From JAWXCB01 sp034440455 (GTDB lineage Bacteria > Bacteroidota > Bacteroidia > Chitinophagales > CAIOSU01): a DNA stretch of 64,000 nucleotides. Both the position numbers and the translations under genes were made by a program. The notes beneath the pieces were generated by a model. The model saw only the letters and a program-made list of their open reading frames with translations. It did no database searches and was not told the DNA's origin. Each line of letters starts with the position of its first letter. Position 1 is the stretch's first letter. Shown in pieces: positions 18,875 to 28,400 of the stretch. The stretch is taken from positions 66,842 through 130,841 of the forward strand of contig JAWXCB010000054.1 of assembly GCA_034440455.1 (NCBI GenBank), written 5' to 3'.

Positions 18875-20953
18875 ATGGACAACACAGAAAATAAAGACGA
18901 GAAAGCTCCCGAACCGAAGAAAGAGAAAAAGCCTGTTTCAAAACTGCTTCCCAAAACGCCCAAGTTCAGTTACTACTGGATTTATGCTGTGATAGCCGTG
19001 CTCTTGCTTGCTTTCCAATTTTTCAGCTTCCGCAGCACCATTGAAACCATTGACTTTCGGAAGTTTCAGGAGGAAATTCTGAAAAGTCATGATGCCGAAA
19101 AACTTGTTCTGGTGAATGGCGAAGTGGTGGAAGTGTATATTAAGGAAGACCGCCTGAAGAACGAGAAATACAAAGACATAAAAGATAACGCATGGGGCGG
19201 CATCAATAAAGGTCCCCACTACCAATTCAAAATCAGTTCACCGACTTATTTCGAGCAGCAGATGGATGCTGCGCAAAAAAGTTTTAAGCCTGATGAAATT
19301 GTGCCGCTTGACTACATCAAAAGATATGATTGGTCGAAAGACATTATCGGTTGGCTGATTCCGCTTGCTTTGCTGATTGGCGTTTGGATATTCATTATGC
19401 GCAGAGTGAGCGGTGGCGCGGGCGGTCCGGGCGGACAAATTTTCAATATCGGAAAATCGAAAGCGCTGCTGGTGGATGAAAATGCAAAAATCACCATCAC
19501 ATTCAAAGATGTGGCGGGCTTGGATGAAGCAAAAGAAGAAGTGATGGAAGTGGTGGATTTCCTGAAAAATCCGCAGCGCTACACTGCGTTGGGTGGAAAA
19601 ATTCCCAAAGGCGTAATTCTTTTCGGACCTCCGGGAACAGGAAAAACATTGATGGCGAAAGCTGTTGCAGGTGAAGCGAAAGTGCCGTTCTTCTCAATCT
19701 CAGGTTCTGATTTTGTGGAAATGTTTGTAGGCGTGGGCGCCTCGCGTGTGCGCGATTTGTTCAAGCAGGCGAAAGAAAAAGCGCCTTGCATCGTCTTCAT
19801 TGATGAAATTGATGCAGTGGGCAGAACGCGCGGCAGAAGCGTGATGCAGGGAAATGATGAGCGCGAAAATACGCTCAATCAACTGCTTGTTGAAATGGAC
19901 GGTTTTGGTACTGATGCCGGTGTGATTATTATGGCGGCAACCAACCGCCCTGATGTGCTTGACTCTGCGTTGATGCGTCCGGGAAGATTTGACCGTATTA
20001 TTTCAATTGATAGACCTGACCTCGTTGGCAGAGAACAAATTTTCAAAGTGCATCTGAAGCCTATCAAGATTGGTCCCGATGTGGATGCCAAGCGTCTCTC
20101 TACGATGACGCCCGGTTTTGCAGGCGCAGAGATTGCAAACGTCTGCAATGAAGCTGCGTTGATTGCTGCGCGAAGAAATAAAAAAGCGGTTGATATGCAC
20201 GACTTCAATGATGCCATTGACCGCGTGATTGGAGGCTTGGAAAAAAAGAATAAAATCATTTCTCCCGAAGAGAAGAAAGTTGTCGCATATCACGAAGCAG
20301 GTCACGCAGTGTGTGGATGGTTCCTTGAATATGCCGACCCGTTGGTGAAAGTTTCTATTATTCCGAGAGGCGTGGCTGCGCTGGGCTTTGCGCAATACTT
20401 GCCGAAAGAACAATATCTCTATTCCACCGAACAGTTAATTGATAGAATCTGCATGGCGCTGGGCGGCAGGGCTGCTGAAGAATTAGTTTTCGGGCGCATC
20501 ACCACAGGCGCGCAAAGCGATTTGGAGACAATCACGAAAATGGCGTACTCGATGGTTGCTATTTATGGCATGAATAAAAAAATCGGGAATGTTTCTTATT
20601 ACGACCCGAACAGCGACTATAGTTTTAGCAAGCCTTACTCCGAAGACACTGCGAAGATTATTGACGAAGAAGTGAAAAAGCTGATTGAAGAATGTCATCA
20701 GCGCACGTTAGGACTGTTGCGGGAGAAAAAGAATGAGTTGGAAATTCTTGCGCAGGAATTGTTGAAGAAGGAAATCCTTTACAAAGCTGACCTTGAACGG
20801 CTTATTGGCAAAAGACCGTATGAGCCGAAGCATGTGTATGATGAAGAAGCGATAGAAGCAACATCGGCTACTCCCGAAAATACTTCTACAGCGCAGGCGC
20901 TAACTCAACCGCCTTCTCAGCAACAGTCGGTGAGTGAAACAGGCGTCTCTTAG
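18875..20953 (+). CDS. ftsH: ATP-dependent zinc metalloprotease FtsH
   Basis: FtsH is a membrane-anchored AAA+ protease that degrades damaged membrane proteins and some regulators. An in-frame ATG at 18836 lies inside rsfS; the ATG at 18875 follows the rsfS stop and gives 692 residues, so I chose it. A charged N-terminus leads to a first membrane segment (about 32-50), a periplasmic domain, and a second membrane segment (about 156-175). The AAA domain has Walker A GPPGTGKT near 251 and FIDEIDAVG. The zinc site HEAGH is near 472. The C-terminal tail is rich in Ala, Thr and Gln. Confidence 0.97.
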   Translation: MDNTENKDEKAPEPKKEKKPVSKLLPKTPKFSYYWIYAVIAVLLLAFQFFSFRSTIETIDFRKFQEEILKSHDAEKLVLVNGEVVEVYIKEDRLKNEKYKDIKDNAWGGINKGPHYQFKISSPTYFEQQMDAAQKSFKPDEIVPLDYIKRYDWSKDIIGWLIPLALLIGVWIFIMRRVSGGAGGPGGQIFNIGKSKALLVDENAKITITFKDVAGLDEAKEEVMEVVDFLKNPQRYTALGGKIPKGVILFGPPGTGKTLMAKAVAGEAKVPFFSISGSDFVEMFVGVGASRVRDLFKQAKEKAPCIVFIDEIDAVGRTRGRSVMQGNDERENTLNQLLVEMDGFGTDAGVIIMAATNRPDVLDSALMRPGRFDRIISIDRPDLVGREQIFKVHLKPIKIGPDVDAKRLSTMTPGFAGAEIANVCNEAALIAARRNKKAVDMHDFNDAIDRVIGGLEKKNKIISPEEKKVVAYHEAGHAVCGWFLEYADPLVKVSIIPRGVAALGFAQYLPKEQYLYSTEQLIDRICMALGGRAAEELVFGRITTGAQSDLETITKMAYSMVAIYGMNKKIGNVSYYDPNSDYSFSKPYSEDTAKIIDEEVKKLIEECHQRTLGLLREKKNELEILAQELLKKEILYKADLERLIGKRPYEPKHVYDEEAIEATSATPENTSTAQALTQPPSQQQSVSETGVS

Positions 20954-21020
20954 CGTTTTGTAATTTCGCTTTCGACATTGTGATTCGCCTGAGGCGGAGA
21001 AGCAATTCCTCTTCAATTCT

Positions 21021-21770
21021 GTGAGCAGCAAAAAAGTCTATTTCATTTCTGACGCGCACCTCGGCACTCCTAATCACAAGGAAAGTCTTGTCCGCGAAAA
21101 GCTGCTCGTACAGTTGCTTGATACAATTAAAACGCAGGCGGAAGAAATTTACATCGTTGGTGATTTGTTTGATTTCTGGTTTGAATACAACAAGGTAATT
21201 CCGAAAGGCTTCACGCGCATTCTCGGCAAACTTGCGGAGCTTTCAGATGCCGGTATTTTGATTCACTTTTTCACAGGAAATCACGATGTGTGGATGCGAG
21301 ATTATTTTGAAAAAGAGTTGGGCATTCCCATCTATCATGATGCGGTGGTGAAAAATCTGAAAGGAAAAAAATTCTATATCGCACATGGCGATGGCTTAGG
21401 TCCGGGCGACCACGGGTATAAGTTTCTGAAAAAGATTTTCAGGAACAGATTTTGCCAGTTCTTGTTTCGCTGGCTGCATCCCGATATTGGAATTTGGATT
21501 GCAGATTTTTGGTCGAAGCGCAGCCGCTATGTTTCACAAGGCGGGGAAGTGGAACAGTGGAAAGGAGATGATAAAGAATGGCTTATGATTCATTCACGCA
21601 AAATGCTGGAGCAAGAGCACTTTGATTTTTTCATTTACGGACACCGCCATTTTCCGAAGGAACTCTTGCTGAATGAAACCAGTCGTTTTATTAATTTGGG
21701 AGATTGGATGACCTGGTTCACATATGCCGAATTTGACGGAGAGAAATTTGAAATAAAGAAATTTAAATAG
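21021..21770 (+). CDS. LpxH-like UDP-2,3-diacylglucosamine diphosphatase
   Basis: This calcineurin-like metallophosphoesterase (249 residues) probably hydrolyses UDP-2,3-diacylglucosamine to lipid X in lipid A synthesis at the inner membrane face. The metal ligands are all visible: FISDAHLG, VGDLFDFWFEY, FTGNHDVWM, IAHGDGLG and YGHRHFP. The aromatic and Gly-rich details resemble LpxH rather than the LpxG or LpxI types. The start is a GTG at 21021 leading straight into SSKKVYFISD. It lies 67 bases after ftsH. Confidence 0.88.
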   Translation: MSSKKVYFISDAHLGTPNHKESLVREKLLVQLLDTIKTQAEEIYIVGDLFDFWFEYNKVIPKGFTRILGKLAELSDAGILIHFFTGNHDVWMRDYFEKELGIPIYHDAVVKNLKGKKFYIAHGDGLGPGDHGYKFLKKIFRNRFCQFLFRWLHPDIGIWIADFWSKRSRYVSQGGEVEQWKGDDKEWLMIHSRKMLEQEHFDFFIYGHRHFPKELLLNETSRFINLGDWMTWFTYAEFDGEKFEIKKFK

Positions 21771-21813
21771 AGTAATGGTTGCGAGTTACGGATTACGAGT
21801 TAGGGGTTTCAAA

Positions 21814-22614
21814 TTGAAAAGCGCAGGGAGCTTGCTGTTTCTACTTTTTTTATTTTTTCCTGCGTTGCTCCCCGCGCAGACAAATGACTATCAGCTTTTG
21901 AAAACCATTCCTATTGAGGCAACACTGCTCACTTCCGACAGGCTTGGCTATGGATATGCAGTGAACCAAAAGCAAGAGTTGCTGCGTATCAACAAAAAAG
22001 GTGAAGTAGTATTCAAGTTTAACAACAACGCGCTCGGAACAATTACATCGGTTGACGCGAACAACGCGCTGAGAATTCTTGTGTATTACGCAGATTACTC
22101 CACCATCATCACCCTGGATAATACGCTTTCACAAACGGGGAGAATCAACCTGCTGGAACTTGGCAGCAATCAAGTGAGCGCGGCTTGTGTCGCCCTTGAT
22201 AACAACATCTGGATTTATGACGCAGTGCTTTATCGTTTGCGTAAGATTGACGCGAATATGAATGTACTCATGCAAAGCGAAGATTTGAACGCGCTTATCG
22301 GGCAATCAGTGCGCGCAAACTTTCTGATGGAGAAAGACAATTTCCTTTATGTGAATGACCCTGCGTTGGGAATCCTCGTGTTTGATATCTATGGCACATA
22401 CATCAAAACCCTTCCGCTCACGGGGCTGAATCAATTTCAAAAAATACAAGACCGCCTGTTATTTTTTAAGGAGGGGAAATTGTTTTCCTATCACCTGCTC
22501 ACGTTCAATTTTGAAGAAATATTATTGCCTGTAACCGATTGCGTAAATGCGGCAATCGAAAAAGACAGATTGTTTGTGTTGCAGAAAAATCAATTAGAAG
22601 TCTATTCGTACTAA
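21814..22614 (+). CDS. Secreted protein of unknown function, propeller-like
   Basis: After a signal peptide (LLFLLFLFFPALLPAQ) the protein shows repeated short strands such as YGYAVNQKQELLRINKKGE and VDANNALRILVYYADY, suggesting beta-propeller blades. Open frame reaches an ATG at 21775, but those 13 codons coincide with a low-complexity GAGTTACGGATTACGAGTTA stretch of the kind found between genes. The TTG at 21814 places Lys-Ser directly before the hydrophobic core, so I prefer it (266 residues). It lies between the lpxH-like gene and prfA. I do not recognise a family. Confidence 0.7.
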   Translation: MKSAGSLLFLLFLFFPALLPAQTNDYQLLKTIPIEATLLTSDRLGYGYAVNQKQELLRINKKGEVVFKFNNNALGTITSVDANNALRILVYYADYSTIITLDNTLSQTGRINLLELGSNQVSAACVALDNNIWIYDAVLYRLRKIDANMNVLMQSEDLNALIGQSVRANFLMEKDNFLYVNDPALGILVFDIYGTYIKTLPLTGLNQFQKIQDRLLFFKEGKLFSYHLLTFNFEEILLPVTDCVNAAIEKDRLFVLQKNQLEVYSY

Positions 22615-22618
22615 TCAG

Positions 22619-22685
22619 TTTGAAGTTTGAGGTTTCAAGTTGCCATTCAACAAAACTTTAAACCTTAAACGTTAAACCCCAAACT
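22619..22685. repeat. TTTAAAC-rich imperfect inverted repeat before prfA
   Basis: A left arm of TTTGAAGTTTGAGG type (22619-22641) faces a right arm built of AAACTTTAAACC, TTAAACG and TTAAACCCC steps (22653-22685). It ends five bases before the prfA ATG. Such AT-rich heptamer clusters are common filler between genes in this phylum; no function is evident. Confidence 0.5.
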
Positions 22686-22690
22686 AAAAT

Positions 22691-23764
22691 ATGCTTGACA
22701 AACTCCGCCATATAAAAGAACGCTGGGAATCAATCGCCCAGCAGATGACTGACCCGCAGATTATCTCGGATGTTTCGCGCTATTCCAAGTTGAGCAAAGA
22801 GTATAAAGACTTACAAAAAATCGTGCGCGTTTACGAAGAATACAAAAACCTGATGAGCAACATTGAACATAGCAAAGCAATGCTTGACAATGAAAAAGAT
22901 GAAGAGTTACGCCAAATGGCAAAAGCGGATTTAGAAGAGATAACCCCGAAACAGGCAATTTTTGAAGAAGAAATTAAAAAACTGCTTGTACCAAAAGACC
23001 CCGAAGATGAAAAGAACGCCATGCTTGAAATCCGCGCTGGCACAGGCGGTGATGAGGCAAGCATTTTTGCGGGCGACCTGTTCAGAATGTACATGCGTTT
23101 CATTGAGGCGAAAGGCTGGCAACTTGCTGTGGTGAGCGAGAGCGCAGGCACGATGGGCGGCTATAAAGAAATCATTGCGGAAGTTACCGGTGAAGGTGTT
23201 TATGGCGTGTTGAAATATGAATCAGGTGTGCATCGTGTGCAGCGCGTTCCGGCAACAGAAGCGCAGGGCAGAGTGCATACTTCGGCAGCATCCGTTGCCG
23301 TGTTGCCCGAGGCTGATGAAGTGGATGTAGAGGTAAATGAAAAAGATATTAAGCGCGACACGTATCGCGCATCGGGTGCGGGCGGACAGCACGTAAACAA
23401 AACAGAATCAGCCGTGCGGCTCACGCACCTGCCGACAGGTATCGTAGTTGCATGTCAGCAGGAACGCTCGCAAATGAAAAATCATGACCTCGCGATGAAG
23501 CTGCTGCGCACAAAAATTTATGAGATGCGCCTGAGAGAACATCTCGCAGTGATTTCGGAAAAAAGAAAAACGATGGTTTCAACGGGCGACCGCTCTGCAA
23601 AAATTCGCACGTACAATTTTCCGCAAAGCCGTGTTACTGACCATCGCATCGGGTTAACGCTTTACAATCTGCCTGCGGTGATTAACGGAGGTATCGAAGA
23701 TTTGATTTCCGCTTTGCAAGTTGCTGAAAATGCAGAAAGGTTGAAAGCGGGAAATTTGATTTAA
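22691..23764 (+). CDS. prfA: Peptide chain release factor 1
   Basis: RF1 reads UAA and UAG and triggers peptide release. The 357 residues show the RF1 codon-recognition loop with PAT in VQRVPATEAQGRVH and the catalytic GGQ in YRASGAGGQHVNKTESAV near residue 230. Length is normal. A strong hairpin terminator follows 42 bases after the stop. Confidence 0.97.
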   Translation: MLDKLRHIKERWESIAQQMTDPQIISDVSRYSKLSKEYKDLQKIVRVYEEYKNLMSNIEHSKAMLDNEKDEELRQMAKADLEEITPKQAIFEEEIKKLLVPKDPEDEKNAMLEIRAGTGGDEASIFAGDLFRMYMRFIEAKGWQLAVVSESAGTMGGYKEIIAEVTGEGVYGVLKYESGVHRVQRVPATEAQGRVHTSAASVAVLPEADEVDVEVNEKDIKRDTYRASGAGGQHVNKTESAVRLTHLPTGIVVACQQERSQMKNHDLAMKLLRTKIYEMRLREHLAVISEKRKTMVSTGDRSAKIRTYNFPQSRVTDHRIGLTLYNLPAVINGGIEDLISALQVAENAERLKAGNLI

Positions 23765-23805
23765 AAAAGACTGCGGACGGAATTTTCACCATCGCCCTAA
23801 AACAC

Positions 23806-23831
23806 CAAAGCCTCCCGTGGGGGAGGCTTTG
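23806..23831. terminator. Bidirectional terminator between prfA and the FN3 gene
   Basis: A perfect 11-bp stem (CAAAGCCTCCC 23806-23816 with GGGAGGCTTTG 23821-23831) closes on the loop GTGG. It lies between convergent genes. No long T-run follows, but the stem itself ends in A and T on each side. Confidence 0.75.
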
Positions 23832-23858
23832 ACGCTTAAGAAAAAATATCAATGGCTC

Positions 23859-24500
23859 TTACATGCCTGCCATCACCGTGCAGTAGTCGCTCGCTGCGCC
23901 CTTGCCTACAGGACCGAGCGCATACACGCGCACTGAGATTAACTGCCCTGCATTCAGGTTTTCAAACCTGTGCTTCACGCGCGTGGTGAGCGTTTCCGTC
24001 CACACGGAAGTTTCGCTTGGCAGCCCGTCAGTTTTCAAAACCAGATACATGTGTGCGCCATGAACTGAGTCAAACTCAATTTCACAAGCCCCACTCAGTG
24101 ACTTGCCACGCACATTGCCGGGCGCTGGCAACGGACCCACATTGGCACCCGGCTCAGCCACAAAAAAGTTGGCAGAACGGATTTTCGCAACAGCTTCTTC
24201 TTTTGAAGCGCTGCTCTGAATCGCAGTGTAATTACAGTAAGCCGCGAGCTGCTGAATCATAGCATACAGGGTACTTTTTGCCAAATCCCTGCTCGGCTTC
24301 ACGGTTAAATTACCTTGCTTCACTGCGGCTGCCATGGTTTTTAAATCCGTCACTTGCGCTTCCAATTCCAGCACCGTAGGCTGCGGTGACGGGAAGTGCG
24401 GATTGTTTTTAACGGCATTCACAATGGCTTCCATCGAAAGAATAAAATTTGCGATAGAAAGCTTCTGATAAACTGAGAGAACAATTCTAATTAACTGCAT
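23859..24500 (-). CDS. Fibronectin type III domain protein of unknown function
   Basis: The 213-residue protein has a helical N-terminal half (LSIANFILSMEAIVNAVKNN, FPSPQPTVLELEAQV, LYAMIQQLAAYCNYTAI) and a C-terminal FN3-like beta sandwich (GPLPAPGNVRGKS to VRVYALGPVGKGAASDYC). There is no clear signal peptide. Its start has an unusually strong ribosome-binding site for this phylum. Proteins of this plan recur in Bacteroidota and the role is unknown. It is isolated, with a terminator downstream and 0.9 kb of gene-free DNA upstream. Confidence 0.8.
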   Translation of the reverse strand: MQLIRIVLSVYQKLSIANFILSMEAIVNAVKNNPHFPSPQPTVLELEAQVTDLKTMAAAVKQGNLTVKPSRDLAKSTLYAMIQQLAAYCNYTAIQSSASKEEAVAKIRSANFFVAEPGANVGPLPAPGNVRGKSLSGACEIEFDSVHGAHMYLVLKTDGLPSETSVWTETLTTRVKHRFENLNAGQLISVRVYALGPVGKGAASDYCTVMAGM

Positions 24501-24503
24501 AAA

Positions 24504-24511
24504 TCCTCCTT
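24504..24511 (-). promoter_or_regulatory. Strong Shine-Dalgarno site of the FN3 gene
   Basis: On the minus strand AAGGAGGA lies three bases before the ATG at 24500 and follows a run of nine A. A full anti-Shine-Dalgarno match is rare among genes in this window. Confidence 0.7.
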
Positions 24512-24697
24512 TTTTTTTAGGTTATGAAATGATTTTTGTTCTTTACGTTAAACATGGTTAATTGTTTAGGCAAAGTTTTAAAATCAGCGTATTTATTTGA
24601 AAATACGTAAAATACCGTAGCGGAACCCAAAAAATATAAGTGTTTTAACGTAGGTAGTTTTACGTAATCAAATTTTAAAAAGGGCGCTAAACAGGTT

Positions 24698-24991
24698 GAT
24701 AGCCCTTTTAGAGAAAGGGAGAAGCGCTTCGGAAAAACAGAACGGCACTTGGGAGAAACGGATGAACGATTCGGAGGGACGGATAAGGGCTTCGAAATAA
24801 TGGATAAGCGTTTATCAGAAACGGATAGACTTTCCGGAGGCACACCTCTTGGCGAGGGCGTTAGTCCTTGTCGCTGTGGAGTTACGCACGGGCATTCATC
24901 CGTTCCTCCCTATGGCTTCATCGTTCCGCTGCATCGTTTTAGAGGCACGGATTAGCCTGCGGGGGAAAGGGAGCAGCCCTTATCAGAAACG
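24698..24991. repeat. Degenerate 21-base register repeat, 14 units
   Basis: Seven consecutive 21-base units from 24698 to 24844 share a GATAAGCG-CTTCGG-GAAACG pattern with no length change. The register holds through degenerate units to a clear unit at 24971-24991 (273 bases = 13 x 21 from the first). On the plus strand the first seven read as heptads such as DERFGGT, DKRLSET and ERHLGET, like coiled-coil tails. There is no usable start codon, and a stop falls at 24953. The stretch 24501-25421 otherwise holds no gene I can support. Confidence 0.7.
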
Positions 24992-25062
24992 GTGGAGCGC
25001 ATTATTGTTCCTGAATGCGAAAGGAAACGCTCTTTATATAGAAGGGAGCTTTGAAAAACTAC

Positions 25063-25171
25063 CGTCATTGCGAGTGAGGCTTTGCGAACGAAGCAATCCC
25101 CTGATAGACTTTCAGAAGGGGATTGCTTCGGGAATAGCCTGTACACAAGCTAAAATTCCCTCGCAATGACG
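25063..25171. repeat. 109-base nested palindromic element (MITE-like)
   Basis: Ends CGTCATTGCGAG (25063-25074) and CTCGCAATGACG (25160-25171) are perfect 12-base inverted repeats. Inside is a second perfect inverted pair, CGAAGCAATCCCC (25089-25101) and GGGGATTGCTTCG (25118-25130). This GTCATTGCGAG...GCAATCCC type of palindrome is dispersed in many bacterial genomes. It encodes nothing and probably folds as a long hairpin in RNA. Confidence 0.8.
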
Positions 25172-25300
25172 CTTAATTTTAGTTTTTAAAAGAACTATAG
25201 AAATAGATGTGTGGAGGCAAAAGTGAAAAAAGAATAGACTTCTTCGGAAAATGCTCTTCTCTTTTAGAGGAAGCCTGTTTTGCTTCTGATGCAATTTGAA

Positions 25301-25337
25301 CACCCCTCTCCATTTGGAGAGTGTGCGGGTGAGGCGG
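25301..25337. repeat. GC-rich hairpin element, degenerate copy upstream of the R-M gene
   Basis: CTCTCC-ATTT-GGAGAG (25306-25321) forms a hairpin and is followed by GTGCGGGTGAGGCGG. The layout (C-rich hairpin, then a G-rich tail) matches the element ends found in ileS and in the R-M gene, though the sequence has drifted. Confidence 0.5.
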
Positions 25338-25421
25338 TCTGAAAGAGTGCGCCTGCGGGCAGCAGGCGATTTTCCGAAGAGGGAAAATAAACAGAGCCTC
25401 AAATAATCTTATTTTTATTGC

Positions 25422-28400
25422 ATGGATACTTCTTTCGAATCTGCCTTTAAAAAAGTAAAAGTGCTTGTTGAAGATTTTCAAAAGCACAGTGCGCGCTATC
25501 TGCGCACCGACTATAAGGAGCAGGAAGTGCGCGATGATTTTATCAATCCTTTTTTTGATGCGCTTGGATGGGATGTGAGCCACCGCGAACAGCGCGACCC
25601 GTTTCATCAGGAAGTGAAAGTGGAGAAATCAGAACGCGAAGGCAGAGTGGATTATGCCTTTCGCAAAGCCCCCGATTTTAAAAACCCTGTCTTTTTTGTA
25701 GAAGCGAAAAAGCCTTCCGTTGATATTAAAAACGAATTGCATTATCTGCAAACAATCAAATACGCATGGAATGCAGGGTTGCCTGTTTCCATTCTTACTG
25801 ACTTTCAGCAGTTGCATATTCTCGACACGCGCAACAAAGCAAAGGCAAACGATGGCTCTGCTTTCACGGGCGACCACAAAGAATATCACTTCACCGATTA
25901 TGCCAACGAAAAGAAGTTTGCCGAAATCTATTTCACCTTTAGCCGCGAGGCAATAGAAAAAGGAAACCTTGATGCCTATGTGCAGCAACTGCGCAAGCCC
26001 AAAGGCAAAGCCATTCAAACTGGTCTGTTCAAAGGCGCGTTTCGCCCTGTTGATGAAGATTTTCTCGCTTACATTGACGACCTGCGCGAAGAACTCGCCA
26101 AGGCATTAAAGAAAAACAACGAAGACCTGCAAAGCGAAGCACTCACCGAAGCCACGCAGCGCATTATTGATCGCCTTGTGTTTATCCGCTTTCTTGAAGA
26201 CAAAGAAATTCTTGAGGATTATCTCATTGATAAGTTTGGCGCAAAGGGAAACACCTGGAGCGATTTCATTTCCGCTTGCCTTTTGTTGAATACTCAATAT
26301 AACGGAGTAGTGTTCAAGAAACATTTTATTGACGACCACCATTTTAAAGGTCCTGATGAAACGATGTTTCGCGACATCTGCCGCGACATCTGCCACCTCA
26401 ACACCGATTATAATTTTCGCTACATCCCCATTCACATTCTCGGCAGCATCTACGAGCGGTTTCTTGGCAAGGTGGTGCATGCCACTGATAAGCGCGTAAA
26501 AATTGAAGAGAAGCCCGAAGTGCGCAAGGCGGGTGGTGTCTATTACACGCCTAAATATATTGTAGAATACATCGTAGAAAACACGGTAGGCAAAATCATT
26601 GGCGGTTCTCCCTCCCCTTCGGGGAGGGTCGGGGTGGGGCTTACGCCCAAAGAAATCGCCAAACTGCGCTTTGCCGATATTGCCTGTGGCAGCGGCAGTT
26701 TTCTTATTTCGGTGTATGAACACCTGCTCGATTATCACACGCTTTATTACAACAAGTACGAACATATTGTAGCCGCCCAAAAAGACGGCTGCCGCAAAGA
26801 CGAAGAAGGCGTGTGGCAACTCAGCATTGAGCAGAAGCAAGACATCCTGCGCAATAATATCTATGGCGTTGATATTGACGCGCAGGCTGTAGAGGTATCG
26901 CAGCTTTCGCTTTATCTAAAGATGCTCGAAAATGAAAACGTAGTAACGGTTGCCAAGCACCTGCATAAAAAAGGGCGGCTCTTTGGCGCAGATAAAATAT
27001 TGCCCGACCTCTCCGGCAATATCAAATGCGGCAACAGCCTTATCGGCTCTGATATATTAAGCGGGCAACTCTTTGCAGACGAAGAACTAAAAAAGCTAAA
27101 CCCGTTTGATTACGCAACGGAGTTTAAAGACGTTTTTAAGAATGGCGGCTTTGATGCGATTGTGGGAAATCCGCCTTATGTCCGTCAGGAATTAATTGAG
27201 GAGAGAACAAAGAAATATTTTAAACAGCGTTATCAGGTGTTTAACGCCAGCGCTGATTTGTATGTATATTTTTTTGAAAGAGCAACGAGTTTATTAAATC
27301 AAAAATCAGGCAGAGTAGGATATATTGCAAATAATAAATGGATGCGTGCAAATTATGGCAAGCCGCTCAGAATCTATTTGGAAAATGTAATTACTGACCT
27401 TATTGACTTTGGAGATTTACAAGTATTTCACGGAGCGATTACTTATCCGTGTATTGTGCTTGCAACTCCTAATCGAAAAGGAAAATTTTTAGTTACGAAT
27501 GTAAAGACGCTTGATTTCGTTTCGTTGCAAGATTATGTAGATGAGCATGGCGAAGATTTTCCTATGAAATTATTGACATCTGAAGGATGGAATACCGCTA
27601 ACTCTAAACATATTCTTTTAACAAAAAAAATGGCTAAAGAATCTGTGCCGCTTAAAGAGTTTGTAAATGGAAAAATTTATTATTGGCTTAAAACTGGTTT
27701 TAACGAGGCATTTGTTATTAATGAAGCCACTAAAAGCGGTTTAATAAAAGAAGATAGCCGCAGTGCCAAAATAATTAAGCCATTTTTAGCAGGAAGAGAT
27801 GTGAAGAGGTATCAACAGCCGACAAATGGCAGGTATCTGATTTTTATACCTAAAGGGTTTACAAATTCTCAAGGTAATAAACCTAAAGATGCTTGGCATT
27901 GGTTAAAAAGTAATTATACAGCAGTAGCGAAACATCTTGCCAACTATGAAAAAACTGCAACACAACGAGACGACCAAGGCGATTATTGGTGGGAGCTTCG
28001 CGCTTGTGATTATTATTCTGCCTTTGAACAACCCAAAATTATTATTCCCGCAATCGCCAAGGTTGCCTCTTATACTTATGATAATGAAGGCTTTTATTCA
28101 AATGACAAAACAAGTATCATCCCATCCAGCGATACTTTTCTTATTGGCATTATAAATTCCAAACCATGCGACTTCTTTTTAAAATCTATTGCTTCCACAA
28201 AACAAAATGGATACTTCGAATACAAGCCCATGTATTTATATCAATTGCCTATTCCTAAATTAAATCTCTCTAATAAACCCGATAAACACCAACACGACCA
28301 GATCGTTTCCCTCGTTACCCAAATGCTCGACTCGAAGCAAAAACAGAGCGGAGCCAAAACCGATAAAGACAAAGAATATTACACGCGCAAATGCGAAGCC

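Noticed and set aside
24517..24843. Minus-strand 108-residue open frame over the 21-base repeats
   Set aside because: It is open only because a 21-base unit without stops keeps several frames open. Its product (SVSDKRL, SVSPK heptads) is the antisense of the repeat, and it has no promoter or ribosome-binding site.
24698..24991. CRISPR array
   Set aside because: Units are contiguous with no spacers between them, and no cas genes are in the window.
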